A stretch of DNA of 64,000 nt from Pisaster brevispinus (lineage: Eukaryota > Echinodermata > Asteroidea > Forcipulatida > Asteriidae). The notes under the pieces are model-generated. The model searched no databases and was not told the DNA's origin. It worked only from the letters and a program-made list of their open reading frames with translations. Shown here piece by piece: positions 38,930 through 50,465 of the stretch. The translations under genes were made by a program, and so were the position numbers. Location of the stretch: the NCBI GenBank assembly GCA_023634235.1, contig JAMKCF010000039.1, positions 1,054,001 to 1,118,000 of the forward strand. The letters are read 5' to 3'. The stretch's first letter is position 1, and every line of letters begins with the position of its first letter.

Positions 38930-41900
38930 ATGGCGTCACTTTTTGGTAGAAAGCTCCTAATTGCCCAGGTTTTGGGATTTGGCCATGTCCCCACACAGAA
39001 AAGGTCTTCAGGGAAGTCTGGTCTAGAATGCTGCACCGTCAAATCGCACTTTTATTTTCGACCCCAAAATTCAAAATATTCCAAAAATTCGACCCCCGGT
39101 AACATGCCGATTTTTGGCGATCACTTTTTGCGGACACCTCCGCCGATGGTGCTGGTTGGAATTTGAAGACCGCAACGATTTTATTCCATGAATTATTGAG
39201 GTTTTTTGGGCAACAAAGATGGCGTCACTTTTTGGTAGAAAGCTCCTAATTGCCCAGGTTTTGGGATTTGGCCATGTCCCCTAACAGAAAAGGTCTTCAG
39301 AAAAGTCTGGTCTAGAATGCTGCACCGTCAAAGCGCACTTTTATTTTCGACCCCTAAATTCAAAATGGCGACAGTGTACTACCTGTCAATTATTCCAAAA
39401 ATTCGACCCCCGGTAACATGCCGATTTTTGGCGATCACTTTTTGCGGACACCTCCGCTGATGGTGGTGGTTCGAATTTGAAGACCGCAACGATTTTATTC
39501 CATGAATTATTGAGGTTTTGTGGGCAACAAAGATTGCGTCACTTTTTGGTAGAAAGCTCCTAATTGCCCAGGTTTTGGGATTTGGCCATGTCCCCTAACA
39601 AAAAAGGTCTTCAGAAAAGTCTGGTCTAGAGTGCTGCACCGTCAAATCGCATTTTTATTTTCGACCCCTAAATTCAAAATGGCGACAGGGTACTACCTGT
39701 CAATTATTCCAAAAATTCGACCCCCGGTAACATGCCGATTTTTGGCGATCACTTTTTGCGGACACCTCCGCCGATGGTGCTGGTTCGAATTTGAAGACCG
39801 CAACGATTTTATTCCATGAATTATTGAGGTTTTTTGGGCAACAAATATGACGTCACTTTTTGGTAGAAAGCTCCTAATTGCCAAGGTTTTGGGATTTGGC
39901 CATGTCCCCACACAGAAAAGGTCTTCAGGGAAGTCTAGTCTAGAGTGCTGCACCGTCAGATCGCACTTTTATTTTCGACCCCAAAAATCAAAATGGCGAC
40001 AGGGTACTACCTGTCAATTATTCCAAAAATTCGACCCCCGGTAACATGCCGATTTTTGGCGATCACTTTTTGCGGACATCTCCGCCGATGGTGCTGGTTC
40101 GAATTTGAAGACCGCAACGATTTTATTCCATGAATTATTGAGATTTTTTGGGCAACAAAGATGGCGTCACTTTTTGGTAGAAAGCTCCTAATTGCCCAGG
40201 TTTTGGGATTTGGCCATGTCCCCACACAGAAAAGGTCTTCAGGGAAGTCTGGTCTAGAATGCTGCACCGTCAAATCGCACTTTTATTTTCGACCCCAAAA
40301 TTCAAAATATTCCAAAAATTCGACCCCCGGTAACATGCCGATTTTTGGCGATCACTTTTTGCGGACACCTCCGCCGATGGTGCTGGTTCGAATTTGAAGA
40401 CCGCAACGATTTTATTCCATGAATTATTGAGGTTTTTTGGGCAACAAAGATGGCGTCACTTTTTGGTAGAAAGCTCCCTAATTGCCCAGGTTTTGGGATT
40501 TGGCCATGTCCCCTAAGAAAAAAAGTCTTCAGAAAAGTCTGGTCTAGAGTGCTGCACCGTCAAATCGCACTTTTATTTTCGACCCCTAAACTAAAAATGG
40601 CGACAGGGTACTACCTGTCAATTATTCCAAAAATTCGACCCCCGGTAACATGCCGATTTATGGCGATCACGTTTTGCGGACACCTCCGCCGATGGTGCTG
40701 GTTCGAATTTGAAGACCGCAACAATTTTATTCCATGAATTATTGAGGTTTTTTGGGCAACAAAGATGGCGTCACTTTTTGGTAGAAAGCTCCTAATTGCC
40801 CAGGTTTTGGGATTTGGCCATGTCCCCACACAGAAAAGGTCTTCAGGGAAGTCTGGTCTAGAATGCTGCACCGTCAAATCGCACTTTTATTTTCGACCCC
40901 AAAATTCAAAATATTCCAAAAATTCGACCCCCGGTAACATGCCGATTTTTGGCGATCACTTTTTGCGGACACCTCCGCCGATGGTGCTGGTTGGAATTTG
41001 AAGACCGCAACGATTTTATTCCATGAATTATTGAGGTTTTTTGGGCAACAAAGATGGCGTCACTTTTTGGTAGAAAGCTCCTAATTGCCCAGGTTTTGGG
41101 ATTTGGCCATGTCCCCTAACAGAAAAGGTCTTCAGAAAAGTCTGGTCTAGAATGCTGCACCGTCAAATCGCACTTTTATTTTCGACCCCTAAATTCAAAA
41201 TGGCGACAGGGTACTACCTGTCAATTATTCCAAAAATTCGACCCCCGGTAACATGCCGATTTTTGGCGATCACTTTTTGCGGACACCTCCGCCGATGGTG
41301 CTGGTTCGAATTTGAAGACCGCAACGATTTTATTCCATGAATTATTGAGGTTTTGTGGGCAACAAAGATTGCGTCACTTTTTGGTAGAAAGCTCCTAATT
41401 GCCCAGGTTTTGGGATTTGGCCATGTCCCCTAACAAAAAAGGTCTTCAGAAAAGTCTGGTCTAGAGTGCTGCACCGTCAAATCGCATTTTTATTTTCGAC
41501 CCCTAAATTCAAAATGGCGACAGGGTACTACCTGTCAATTATTCCAAAAATTCGACCCCCGGTAACATGCCGATTTTTGGCGATCACTTTTTGCGGACAC
41601 CTCCGCCGATGGTGCTGGTTCGAATTTGAAGACCGCAACGATTTTATTCCATGAATTATTGAGGTTTTTTGGGCAACAAATATGGCGTCACTTTTTGGTA
41701 GAAAGCTCCTAATTGCCAAGGTTTTCGGATTTGGCCATGTCCCCACACAGAAAAGGTCTTCAGGGAAGTCTGGTCTAGAATGCTGCACCGTCAAATCGCA
41801 CTTTTATTTTCGACCCCAAAATTCAAAATATTCCAAAAATTCGACCCCCGGTAACATGCCGATTTTTGGCGATCACTTTTTGCGGACACCTCCGCCGATG

Positions 41901-42600
41901 GTGCTGGTTCGAATTTGAAGACCGCAACGATTTTATTCCATGAATTATTGAGGTTTTTTGGGCAACAAAGATGGCGTCACTTTTTGGTAGAAAGCTCCCT
42001 AATTGCCCAGGTTTTGGGATTTGGCCATGTCCCCTAACAGAAAAGGTCTTCAGAAAAGTCTGGTGTAGAGTGCTGCATCGTCAAATCGCACTTTTATTTT
42101 CGACCCCTAAATTCAAAATGGCGACAGGGTACTACCTGTCAATTATTCCAAAAATTCGACCCCCGGTAACATGCCGATTTTTGGCGATCACTTTTTGCGG
42201 ACACCTCCGCCGATGGTGCTGGTTCGAATTTGAAGACCGCAACGATTTTATTCCATGAATTATTGAGGTTTTGTGGGCAACAAAGATGGCGTCACTTTTT
42301 GGTAGAAAGCTCCTAATTGCCCAGGTTTTGGGATTTGGTCATGTCCCCTAAGAAAAAAAGTCTTCAGAAAAGTCTGGTCTAGAGTGCTGCACCGTCAAAT
42401 CGCACTTTTATTTTCGACCCCTAAATTCAAAATGGCGACAGGGTACTACCTGTCAATTATTCCAAAAATTCGACCCCCGGTAACATGCCGATTTTTGGAA
42501 ATCACTTTTTGCAGACACCTCCGCCGATGGTGCTGGTTCGAATTTGAAGACCGCAACGATTTTATTCCATGAATTATTGAGGTTTTTAGGGCAACAAAGA
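38930..42600 (+). repeat. Six-monomer HOR (1,835 bp x 2) with 289-bp monomers
   Basis: Monomers from 38,930 to 40,764 recur from 40,765 to 42,600. Four units (38,930, 40,161, 40,765, 41,682) are about 289 bp long because 25 bases that include the whole internal hairpin are missing, leaving CAAAATATTCC. The intervening units share TCCCCTAACA or TCCCCTAAGA, CAGAAAAGTCTGG and CCCCTAAATTC, states rare elsewhere. The first cycle also has the second short unit 1,231 bp after the first. Confidence 0.82.
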
Positions 42601-43312
42601 TGGCGTCACTTTTTGGTAGAAAGCTCCTAATTGCCCAGAATTTGGGATTTGGCCATGTCCCCACACAAAAAAGGTCTTCAGGGAAGTCTAGTTTAGAGTG
42701 CTGCACCGTCAGATCGCACTTTTATTTTCGACCCCAAAAATCAAAATGGCGACAGGGTACTACCTGTCGATTATTCCAAAAATTCGACCCCCGGTAACAT
42801 GCCGATTTTTGGCGATCACTTTTTGCAGACACCTCCGCCGATGGTGCTGGTTCGAATTTGAAGACTGCAACGATTTGATTCCATGAATTATTGAGGTTTT
42901 TGGGGCAACAAAGATGGCGTCACTTTTTGGTAGAAAGCTCCTAATTGCCCAGGTTTTGGGATTTGGCCATGTCCCCACACAGAAAAGGTCTTCAGGGAAG
43001 TCTGGTCTAGAGTGCTGCACCGTCAAATCGCACTTTTATTTTCGACCCCTAAATTCAAAATGGCGACAGGGTACTACCTGTCAATTATTCCAAAAATTCG
43101 ACCCCCGGTAACATGCCGATTTTTGGCGATCACTTTTTGCGGACACCTCCGCCGATGGTGCTGGTTCAAATTTGAAGACCGCAACGGTTTTATTCCATGA
43201 ATTATTGAGGTTTTTTGGGCAACAAAGATGGCGTCACTTATGGGTAGAAAGCTCCTAATTGCCAAGGTTTTGGGATTTGGCCATGTCCCCACACAGAAAA
43301 GGTCTTCAGGGA

Positions 43313-43392
43313 AATAAAAAGTGCGATTTGACGGTGCAGCACTCTAGACCAGACGGTCTAGAGTGCTTCACCGTCAAATCGCACTTTTATTT
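43313..43392. repeat. Quasi-palindrome in satellite, copy 1
   Basis: Arms at 43,321-43,350 and 43,355-43,384 are 30 bases each with one mismatch, separated by AGAC; A/T-rich flanks extend the pairing. The left arm is the reverse complement of the monomer's own stretch running from GTCTGGTCTAGAG through the CGCACTTTT region (41 bases), placed where the normal unit has only GTCT. This is the shape expected from a template switch onto the other strand during replication. Confidence 0.93.
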
Positions 43393-45866
43393 TCGACTCC
43401 TAAATTCAAAATGGCGACAGGGTACTACCTGTCAATTATTCCAAAAATTCGACCCCCGGTAACATGCCGATTTTTGGCGATCACTTTTTGCGGACACCTC
43501 CGCCGATGGTGCTGGTTCGAATTTGAAGACCGCAACGATTTTATTCCATGAATTATTGAGGTTTTTTGGGCAACAAAGATGGCGTCACTTTTTGGTAGAA
43601 AGCTCCTAATTGCCCAGGTTTTGGGATTTGGCCATGTCCCCACACAGAAAAGGTCTTCAGGGAAGTCTGGTCTAGAGTGCTGCACCGTCAAATCGCACTT
43701 TTATTTTCGACCCCTAAATTCAAAATGTCGACAGGGTACTACCTGTCAATTATTCCTAAAATTCGACCCCCGGTAACATGCCGATTTTTGGCGATCACTT
43801 TTTGCGGACACCTCCGCCGATGGTGCTGGTTGGATTTTGAAGACCGCAACGATTTTATTCCATGAATTATTGAGTTTTTTGGGGCAACAAAGATGGCGTC
43901 ACTTTTTGGTAGAAAGCTCCTAATTGCCCAGGTTTTGGTATTTTTTGGCCATGTCCCCACACAGAAAAGGTCTTCAGGGTAGTCTAGTTTTAGAATGCTG
44001 CACCGTCAAATCGCACTTTTATTTTCGACCCCAAAATTCAAAATGGCGACAGGGTACTACCTGTCAATTATTCCAAAAATTCGACCTCCGGTAACATGCC
44101 TATTTTTGGCGATCACTTTTTGCGGACACCTCCGCCGATGGTGCTGGTTCGAATTTGAAGACCGCAACGATTTTATTCCATGAATTATTGAGGTTTTTTG
44201 GTCAACAAAGATGGCGTCACTTTTTGGTAGAAAGCTCCTAATTGCCCAGGTTTTGGGATTTGACCATGTCCCCACACAGAAAAGGTCTTCAGGGAAGTCT
44301 AGTCTAGAATGCTGCACCGTCAAATCGCACTTTTATTTTCGACCCCAAAATTCAAAATGGCGACAGGGTACTACCTGTCAATTATTCCAAAAATTCGACC
44401 CCCGGTAACATGCCGATTTTTGGCGATCACTTTTTGCGGACACCTCCGACGATGGTGCTGGTTCGAATTTGAAGACCGCAACGATTTTATTCCATGAATT
44501 ATTGAGGTTTTTTGGGCAACAAAGATGGCGTCACTTTTTGGTAGAAAGCTCCTAATTGCCCAGGTTTTGGGATTTGACCATGTCCCCACACAGAAAAGGT
44601 CTTCAGGGAAGTCTAGTCTAGAATGCTGCACCGTCAAATCGCACTTTTATTTTCGACCCCAAAATTCAAAATGGCGACAGGGTACTACCTGTCAATTATT
44701 CCAAAAATTCGACCCCCGGTAACATGCCGATTTTTAGCGATCACTTTTTGCGGACACCTCCGACGATGGTGCTGGTTCGAATTTGAAGACCGCAACGATT
44801 TTATTCCATGAATTATTGAGGTTTTTTGGGCAACAAAGATGGCGTCACTTTTTGGTAGAAAGCTCCTAATTGCCCAGGTTTTGGGACTTGGCCATGTCCC
44901 CACACAGAAAAGGTCTTCAGGGAAGTCTAGTTTTAGAATGCTGCACCGTCAAATCGCACTTTTATTTTCGACCCCAAAATTCAAAATGGCGACAGGGTAC
45001 TACCTGTCAATTATTCCAAAAATTCGACCCCCGTTAACATGCCGATTTTTGGCGATCACTTTTTGCGGACACCTCCGCCGATGGTGCTGGTTCGAATTTG
45101 AAGACCGCAACGATTTTATTCCATGAATTATTGAGGTTTTTTGGGCAACAAAGATGGCGTCACTTTTTGGTAGAAAGCTCCTAATTGCCCAGGTTTTGGG
45201 ATTTGGCCATGTCCCCACACAGAAAAGGTCTTCAGGGAAGTCTAGTCTAGAATGCTGCACCGTCAAATCGCACTTTTATTTTCGACCCCTTAATTCAAAA
45301 TGGCGACAGGGTACTACCTGTCAATTATTCCAAAAATTCGACCCCCGGTAACATGCCGATTTTTGGCGATCACTTTTTGCGGACACCTCCGCCGATGGTG
45401 CTGGTTCGAATTTGAAGACCGCAACGATTTTATTCCATGAATTATTGAGGTTTTTTGGGCAACAAAGATGGCGTCACTTTTTGGTAGAAAGCTCCTAATT
45501 GCCCAGGTTTTGGGATTTGGCCATGTCCCCACACAGGAAAGTTCTTCAGGGAAGTCTAGTCTAGAATGCTGCACCGTCAAATCGCACTTTTATTTTCGAC
45601 CCCAAAATTCAAAATGGCGACAGGGTACTACCTGTCAAATATTCCAAAAATTCGACCCCCGGTAACATGCCGATTTTTGGCGATCACTTTTTGCGGACAC
45701 CTCCGCCGATGGTGCTGGTTCAAATTTGAAGACCGCAACGGTTTTATTCCATGAATTATTGAGGTTTTTTGGGCAACAAAGATGGCGTCACTTATGGGTA
45801 GAAAGCTCCTAATTGCCCAGGTTTTGGGATTTGGCCATGTCCCCACACAGAAAAGGTCTTCAGGGA

Positions 45867-45946
45867 AATAAAAAGTGCGATTTGACGGTGCAGCACTCTA
45901 GACCAGACGGTCTAGAGTGCTTCACCGTCAAATCGCACTTTTATTT
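45867..45946. repeat. Quasi-palindrome in satellite, copy 2
   Basis: Arms at 45,875-45,904 and 45,909-45,938 with spacer AGAC. Same breakpoints and same arm mismatch as the copy near 43,320, so it is a copy made by array expansion, not a new event. Confidence 0.93.
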
Positions 45947-46849
45947 TCGACTCCTAAATTCAAAATGGCGACAGGGTACTACCTGTCAATTATTCCAAAA
46001 ATTCGACCCCCGGTAACATGCCGATTTTTGGCGATCACTTTTTGCGGACACCTCCGCCGATGGTGCTGGTTCGAATTTGAAGACCGCAACGATTTTATTC
46101 CATGAATTATTGAGGTTTTTTGGGCAACAAAGATGGCGTCACTTTTTGGTAGAAAGCTCCTAATTGCCCAGGTTTTGGGATTTGGCCATGACCCCACACA
46201 GAAAAGGTCTTCAGGGAAGTCTGGTCTAGAGTGCTGCACCGTCAAATCGCACTTTTATTTTCGACCCCTAAATTCAAAATGTCGACAGGGTACTACCTGT
46301 CAATTATTCCTAAAATTCGACCCCCGGTAACATGCCGATTTTTGGCGATCACTTTTTGCGGACACCTCCGCCGATGGTGCTGGTTGGATTTTGAAGACCG
46401 CAACGATTTTATTCCATGAATTATTGAGTTTTTTGGGGCAACAAAGATGGCGTCACTTTTTGGTAGAAAGCTCCTAATTGCCCAGGTTTTGGTATTTTTT
46501 GGCCATGTCCCCACACAGAAAAGGTCTTCAGGGTAGTCTAGTTTTAGAATGCTGCACCGTCAAATCGCACTTTTATTTTCGACCCCAAAATTCAAAATGG
46601 CGACAGGGTACTACCTGTCAATTATTCCAAAAATTCGACCCCCGGTAACATGCCTATTTTTGGCGATCACTTTTTGCGGACACCTCCGCCGATGGTGCTG
46701 GTTCGAATTTGAAGACCGCAACGATTTTATTCCATGAATTATTGAGGTTTTTTGGGCAACAAAGATGGCGTCACTTATGGGTAGAAAGCTCCTAATTGCC
46801 CAGGTTTTGGGATTTGGCCATGTCCCCACACAGAAAAGGTCTTCAGGGA

Positions 46850-46929
46850 AATAAAAAGTGCGATTTGACGGTGCAGCACTCTAGACCAGACGGTCTAGAG
46901 TGCTTCACCGTCAAATCGCACTTTTATTT
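46850..46929. repeat. Quasi-palindrome in satellite, copy 3
   Basis: Arms at 46,858-46,887 and 46,892-46,921. Lies 983 bp after copy 2, the product of the nested trimer duplication. Confidence 0.93.
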
Positions 46930-49402
46930 TCGACTCCTAAATTCAAAATGGCGACAGGGTACTACCTGTCAATTATTCCAAAAATTCGACCCCCGGTAAC
47001 ATGCCGATTTTTGGCGATCACTTTTTGCGGACACCTCCGCCGATGGTGCTGGTTCGAATTTGAAGACCGCAACGATTTTATTCCATGAATTATTGAGGTT
47101 TTTTGGGCAACAAAGATGGCGTCACTTTTTGGTAGAAAGCTCCTAATTGCCCAGGTTTTGGGATTTGGCCATGACCCCACACAGAAAAGGTCTTCAGGGA
47201 AGTCTGGTCTAGAGTGCTGCACCGTCAAATCGCACTTTTATTTTCGACCCCTAAATTCAAAATGTCGACAGGGTACTACCTGTCAATTATTCCTAAAATT
47301 CGACCCCCGGTAACATGCCGATTTTTGGCGATCACTTTTTGCGGACACCTCCGCCGATGGTGCTGGTTGGATTTTGAAGACCGCAACGATTTTATTCCAT
47401 GAATTATTGAGTTTTTTGGGGCAACAAAGATGGCGTCACTTTTTGGTAGAAAGCTCCTAATTGCCCAGGTTTTGGTATTTTTTGGCCATGTCCCCACACA
47501 GAAAAGGTCTTCAGGGTAGTCTAGTTTTAGAATGCTGCACCGTCAAATCGCACTTTTATTTTCGACCCCAAAATTCAAAATGGCGACAGGGTACTACCTG
47601 TCAATTATTCCAAAAATTCGACCCCCGGTAACATGCCTATTTTTGGCGATCACTTTTTGCGGACACCTCCGCCGATGGTGCTGGTTCGAATTTGAAGACC
47701 GCAACGATTTTATTCCATGAATTATTGAGGTTTTTTCGGCAACAAAGATGGCGTCACTTTTTGGTAGAAAGCTCCTAATTGCCCAGGTTTTGGGATTTGG
47801 CAATGTCCCCACACAGAAAAGGTCTTCAGGGAAATCTAGTCTAGAGTGCTGCACCGTCAGATCGCACTTTTATTTTCGACCCCAAAAATCAAAATGGCGA
47901 CAGGGTACTACCTGTCAATTATTCCAAAAATTCGACCCCCGGTAACATGCCGATTTTTGGCGATGACTTTTTGCGGACACCTCCGCCGATGGTGCTGGTT
48001 CGAATTTGAAGACCGCAACGATTTTATTCCATGAATTATTGAGGTTTTTTGGTCAACAAAGATGGCGTCACTTTTTGGTAGAAAGCTCCTAATTGCCCAG
48101 GTTTTGGGATTTGACCATGTCCCCACACAGAAAAGGTCTTCAGGGAAGTCTAGTCTAGAATGCTGCACCGTCAAATCGCACTTTTATTTTCGACCCCAAA
48201 ATTCAAAATGGCGACAGGGTACTACCTGTCAATTATTCCAAAAATTCGACCCCCGGTAACATGCCGATTTTTGGCGATCACTTTTTGCGGACACCTCCGA
48301 CGATGGTGCTGGTTCGAATTTGAAGACCGCAACGATTTTATTCCATGAATTATTGAGGTTTTTTGGGCAACAAAGATGGCGTCACTTTTTGGTAGAAAGC
48401 TCCTAATTGCCCAGGTTTTGGGATTTGACCATGTCCCCACACAGAAAAGGTCTTCAGGGAAGTCTAGTCTAGAATGCTGCACCGTCAAATCGCACTTTTA
48501 TTTTCGACCCCAAAATTCAAAATGGCGACAGGGTACTACCTGTCAATTATTCCAAAAATTCGACCCCCGGTAACATGCCGATTTTTGGCGATCACTTTTT
48601 GCGGACACCTCCGCCGATGGTGCTGGTTCGAATTTGAAGACCGCAACGATTTTATTCCATGAATTATTGAGGTTTTTTGGGCAACAAAGATGGCGTCACT
48701 TTTTGGTAGAAAGCTCCTAATTGCCCAGGTTTTGGGATTTGGCCATGTCCCCACACAGAAAAGGTCTTCAGGGAAGTCTAGTCTAGAATGCTGCACCGTC
48801 AAATCGCACTTTTATTTTCGACCCCTTAATTCAAAATGGCGACAGGGTACTACCTGTCAATTATTCCAAAAATTCGACCCCCGGTAACATGCCGATTTTT
48901 GGCGATCACTTTTTGCGGACACCTCCGCCGATGGTGCTGGTTCGAATTTGAAGACCGCAACGATTTTATTCCATGAATTATTGAGGTTTTTTGGGCAACA
49001 AAGATGGCGTCACTTTTTGGTAGAAAGCTCCTAATTGCCCAGGTTTTGGGATTTGGCCATGTCCCCACACAGGAAAGTTCTTCAGGGAAGTCTAGTCTAG
49101 AATGCTGCACCGTCAAATCGCACTTTTATTTTCGACCCCAAAATTCAAAATGGCGACAGGGTACTACCTGTCAAATATTCCAAAAATTCGACCCCCGGTA
49201 ACATGCCGATTTTTGGCGATCACTTTTTGCGGACACCTCCGCCGATGGTGCTGGTTCAAATTTGAAGACCGCAACGGTTTTATTCCATGAATTATTGAGG
49301 TTTTTTGGGCAACAAAGATGGCGTCACTTATGGGTAGAAAGCTCCTAATTGCCCAGGTTTTGGGATTTGGCCATGTCCCCACACAGAAAAGGTCTTCAGG
49401 GA

Positions 49403-49482
49403 AATAAAAAGTGCGATTTGACGGTGCAGCACTCTAGACCAGACGGTCTAGAGTGCTTCACCGTCAAATCGCACTTTTATTT
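49403..49482. repeat. Quasi-palindrome in satellite, copy 4
   Basis: Arms at 49,411-49,440 and 49,445-49,474. Lies exactly 3,536 bp after copy 2, in the next HOR copy. Confidence 0.93.
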
Positions 49483-50385
49483 TCGACTCCTAAATTCAAA
49501 ATGGCGACAGGGTACTACCTGTCAATTATTCCAAAAATTCGACCCCCGGTAACATGCCGATTTTTGGCGATCACTTTTTGCGGACACCTCCGCCGATGGT
49601 GCTGGTTCGAATTTGAAGACCGCAACGATTTTATTCCATGAATTATTGAGGTTTTTTGGGCAACAAAGATGGCGTCACTTTTTGGTAGAAAGCTCCTAAT
49701 TGCCCAGGTTTTGGGATTTGGCCATGACCCCACACAGAAAAGGTCTTCAGGGAAGTCTGGTCTAGAGTGCTGCACCGTCAAATCGCACTTTTATTTTCGA
49801 CCCCTAAATTCAAAATGTCGACAGGGTACTACCTGTCAATTATTCCTAAAATTCGACCCCCGGTAACATGCCGATTTTTGGCGATCACTTTTTGCGGACA
49901 CCTCCGCCGATGGTGCTGGTTGGATTTTGAAGACCGCAACGATTTTATTCCATGAATTATTGAGTTTTTTGGGGCAACAAAGATGGCGTCACTTTTTGGT
50001 AGAAAGCTCCTAATTGCCCAGGTTTTGGTATTTTTTGGCCATGTCCCCACACAGAAAAGGTCTTCAGGGTAGTCTAGTTTTAGAATGCTGCACCGTCAAA
50101 TCGCACTTTTATTTTCGACCCCAAAATTCAAAATGGCGACAGGGTACTACCTGTCAATTATTCCAAAAATTCGACCCCCGGTAACATGCCTATTTTTGGC
50201 GATCACTTTTTGCGGACACCTCCGCCGATGGTGCTGGTTCGAATTTGAAGACCGCAACGATTTTATTCCATGAATTATTGAGGTTTTTTGGGCAACAAAG
50301 ATGGCGTCACTTATGGGTAGAAAGCTCCTAATTGCCCAGGTTTTGGGATTTGGCCATGTCCCCACACAGAAAAGGTCTTCAGGGA

Positions 50386-50465
50386 AATAAAAAGTGCGAT
50401 TTGACGGTGCAGCACTCTAGACCAGACGGTCTAGAGTGCTTCACCGTCAAATCGCACTTTTATTT
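50386..50465. repeat. Quasi-palindrome in satellite, copy 5
   Basis: Arms at 50,394-50,423 and 50,428-50,457. Lies 3,536 bp after copy 3 and 983 bp after copy 4. Confidence 0.93.
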
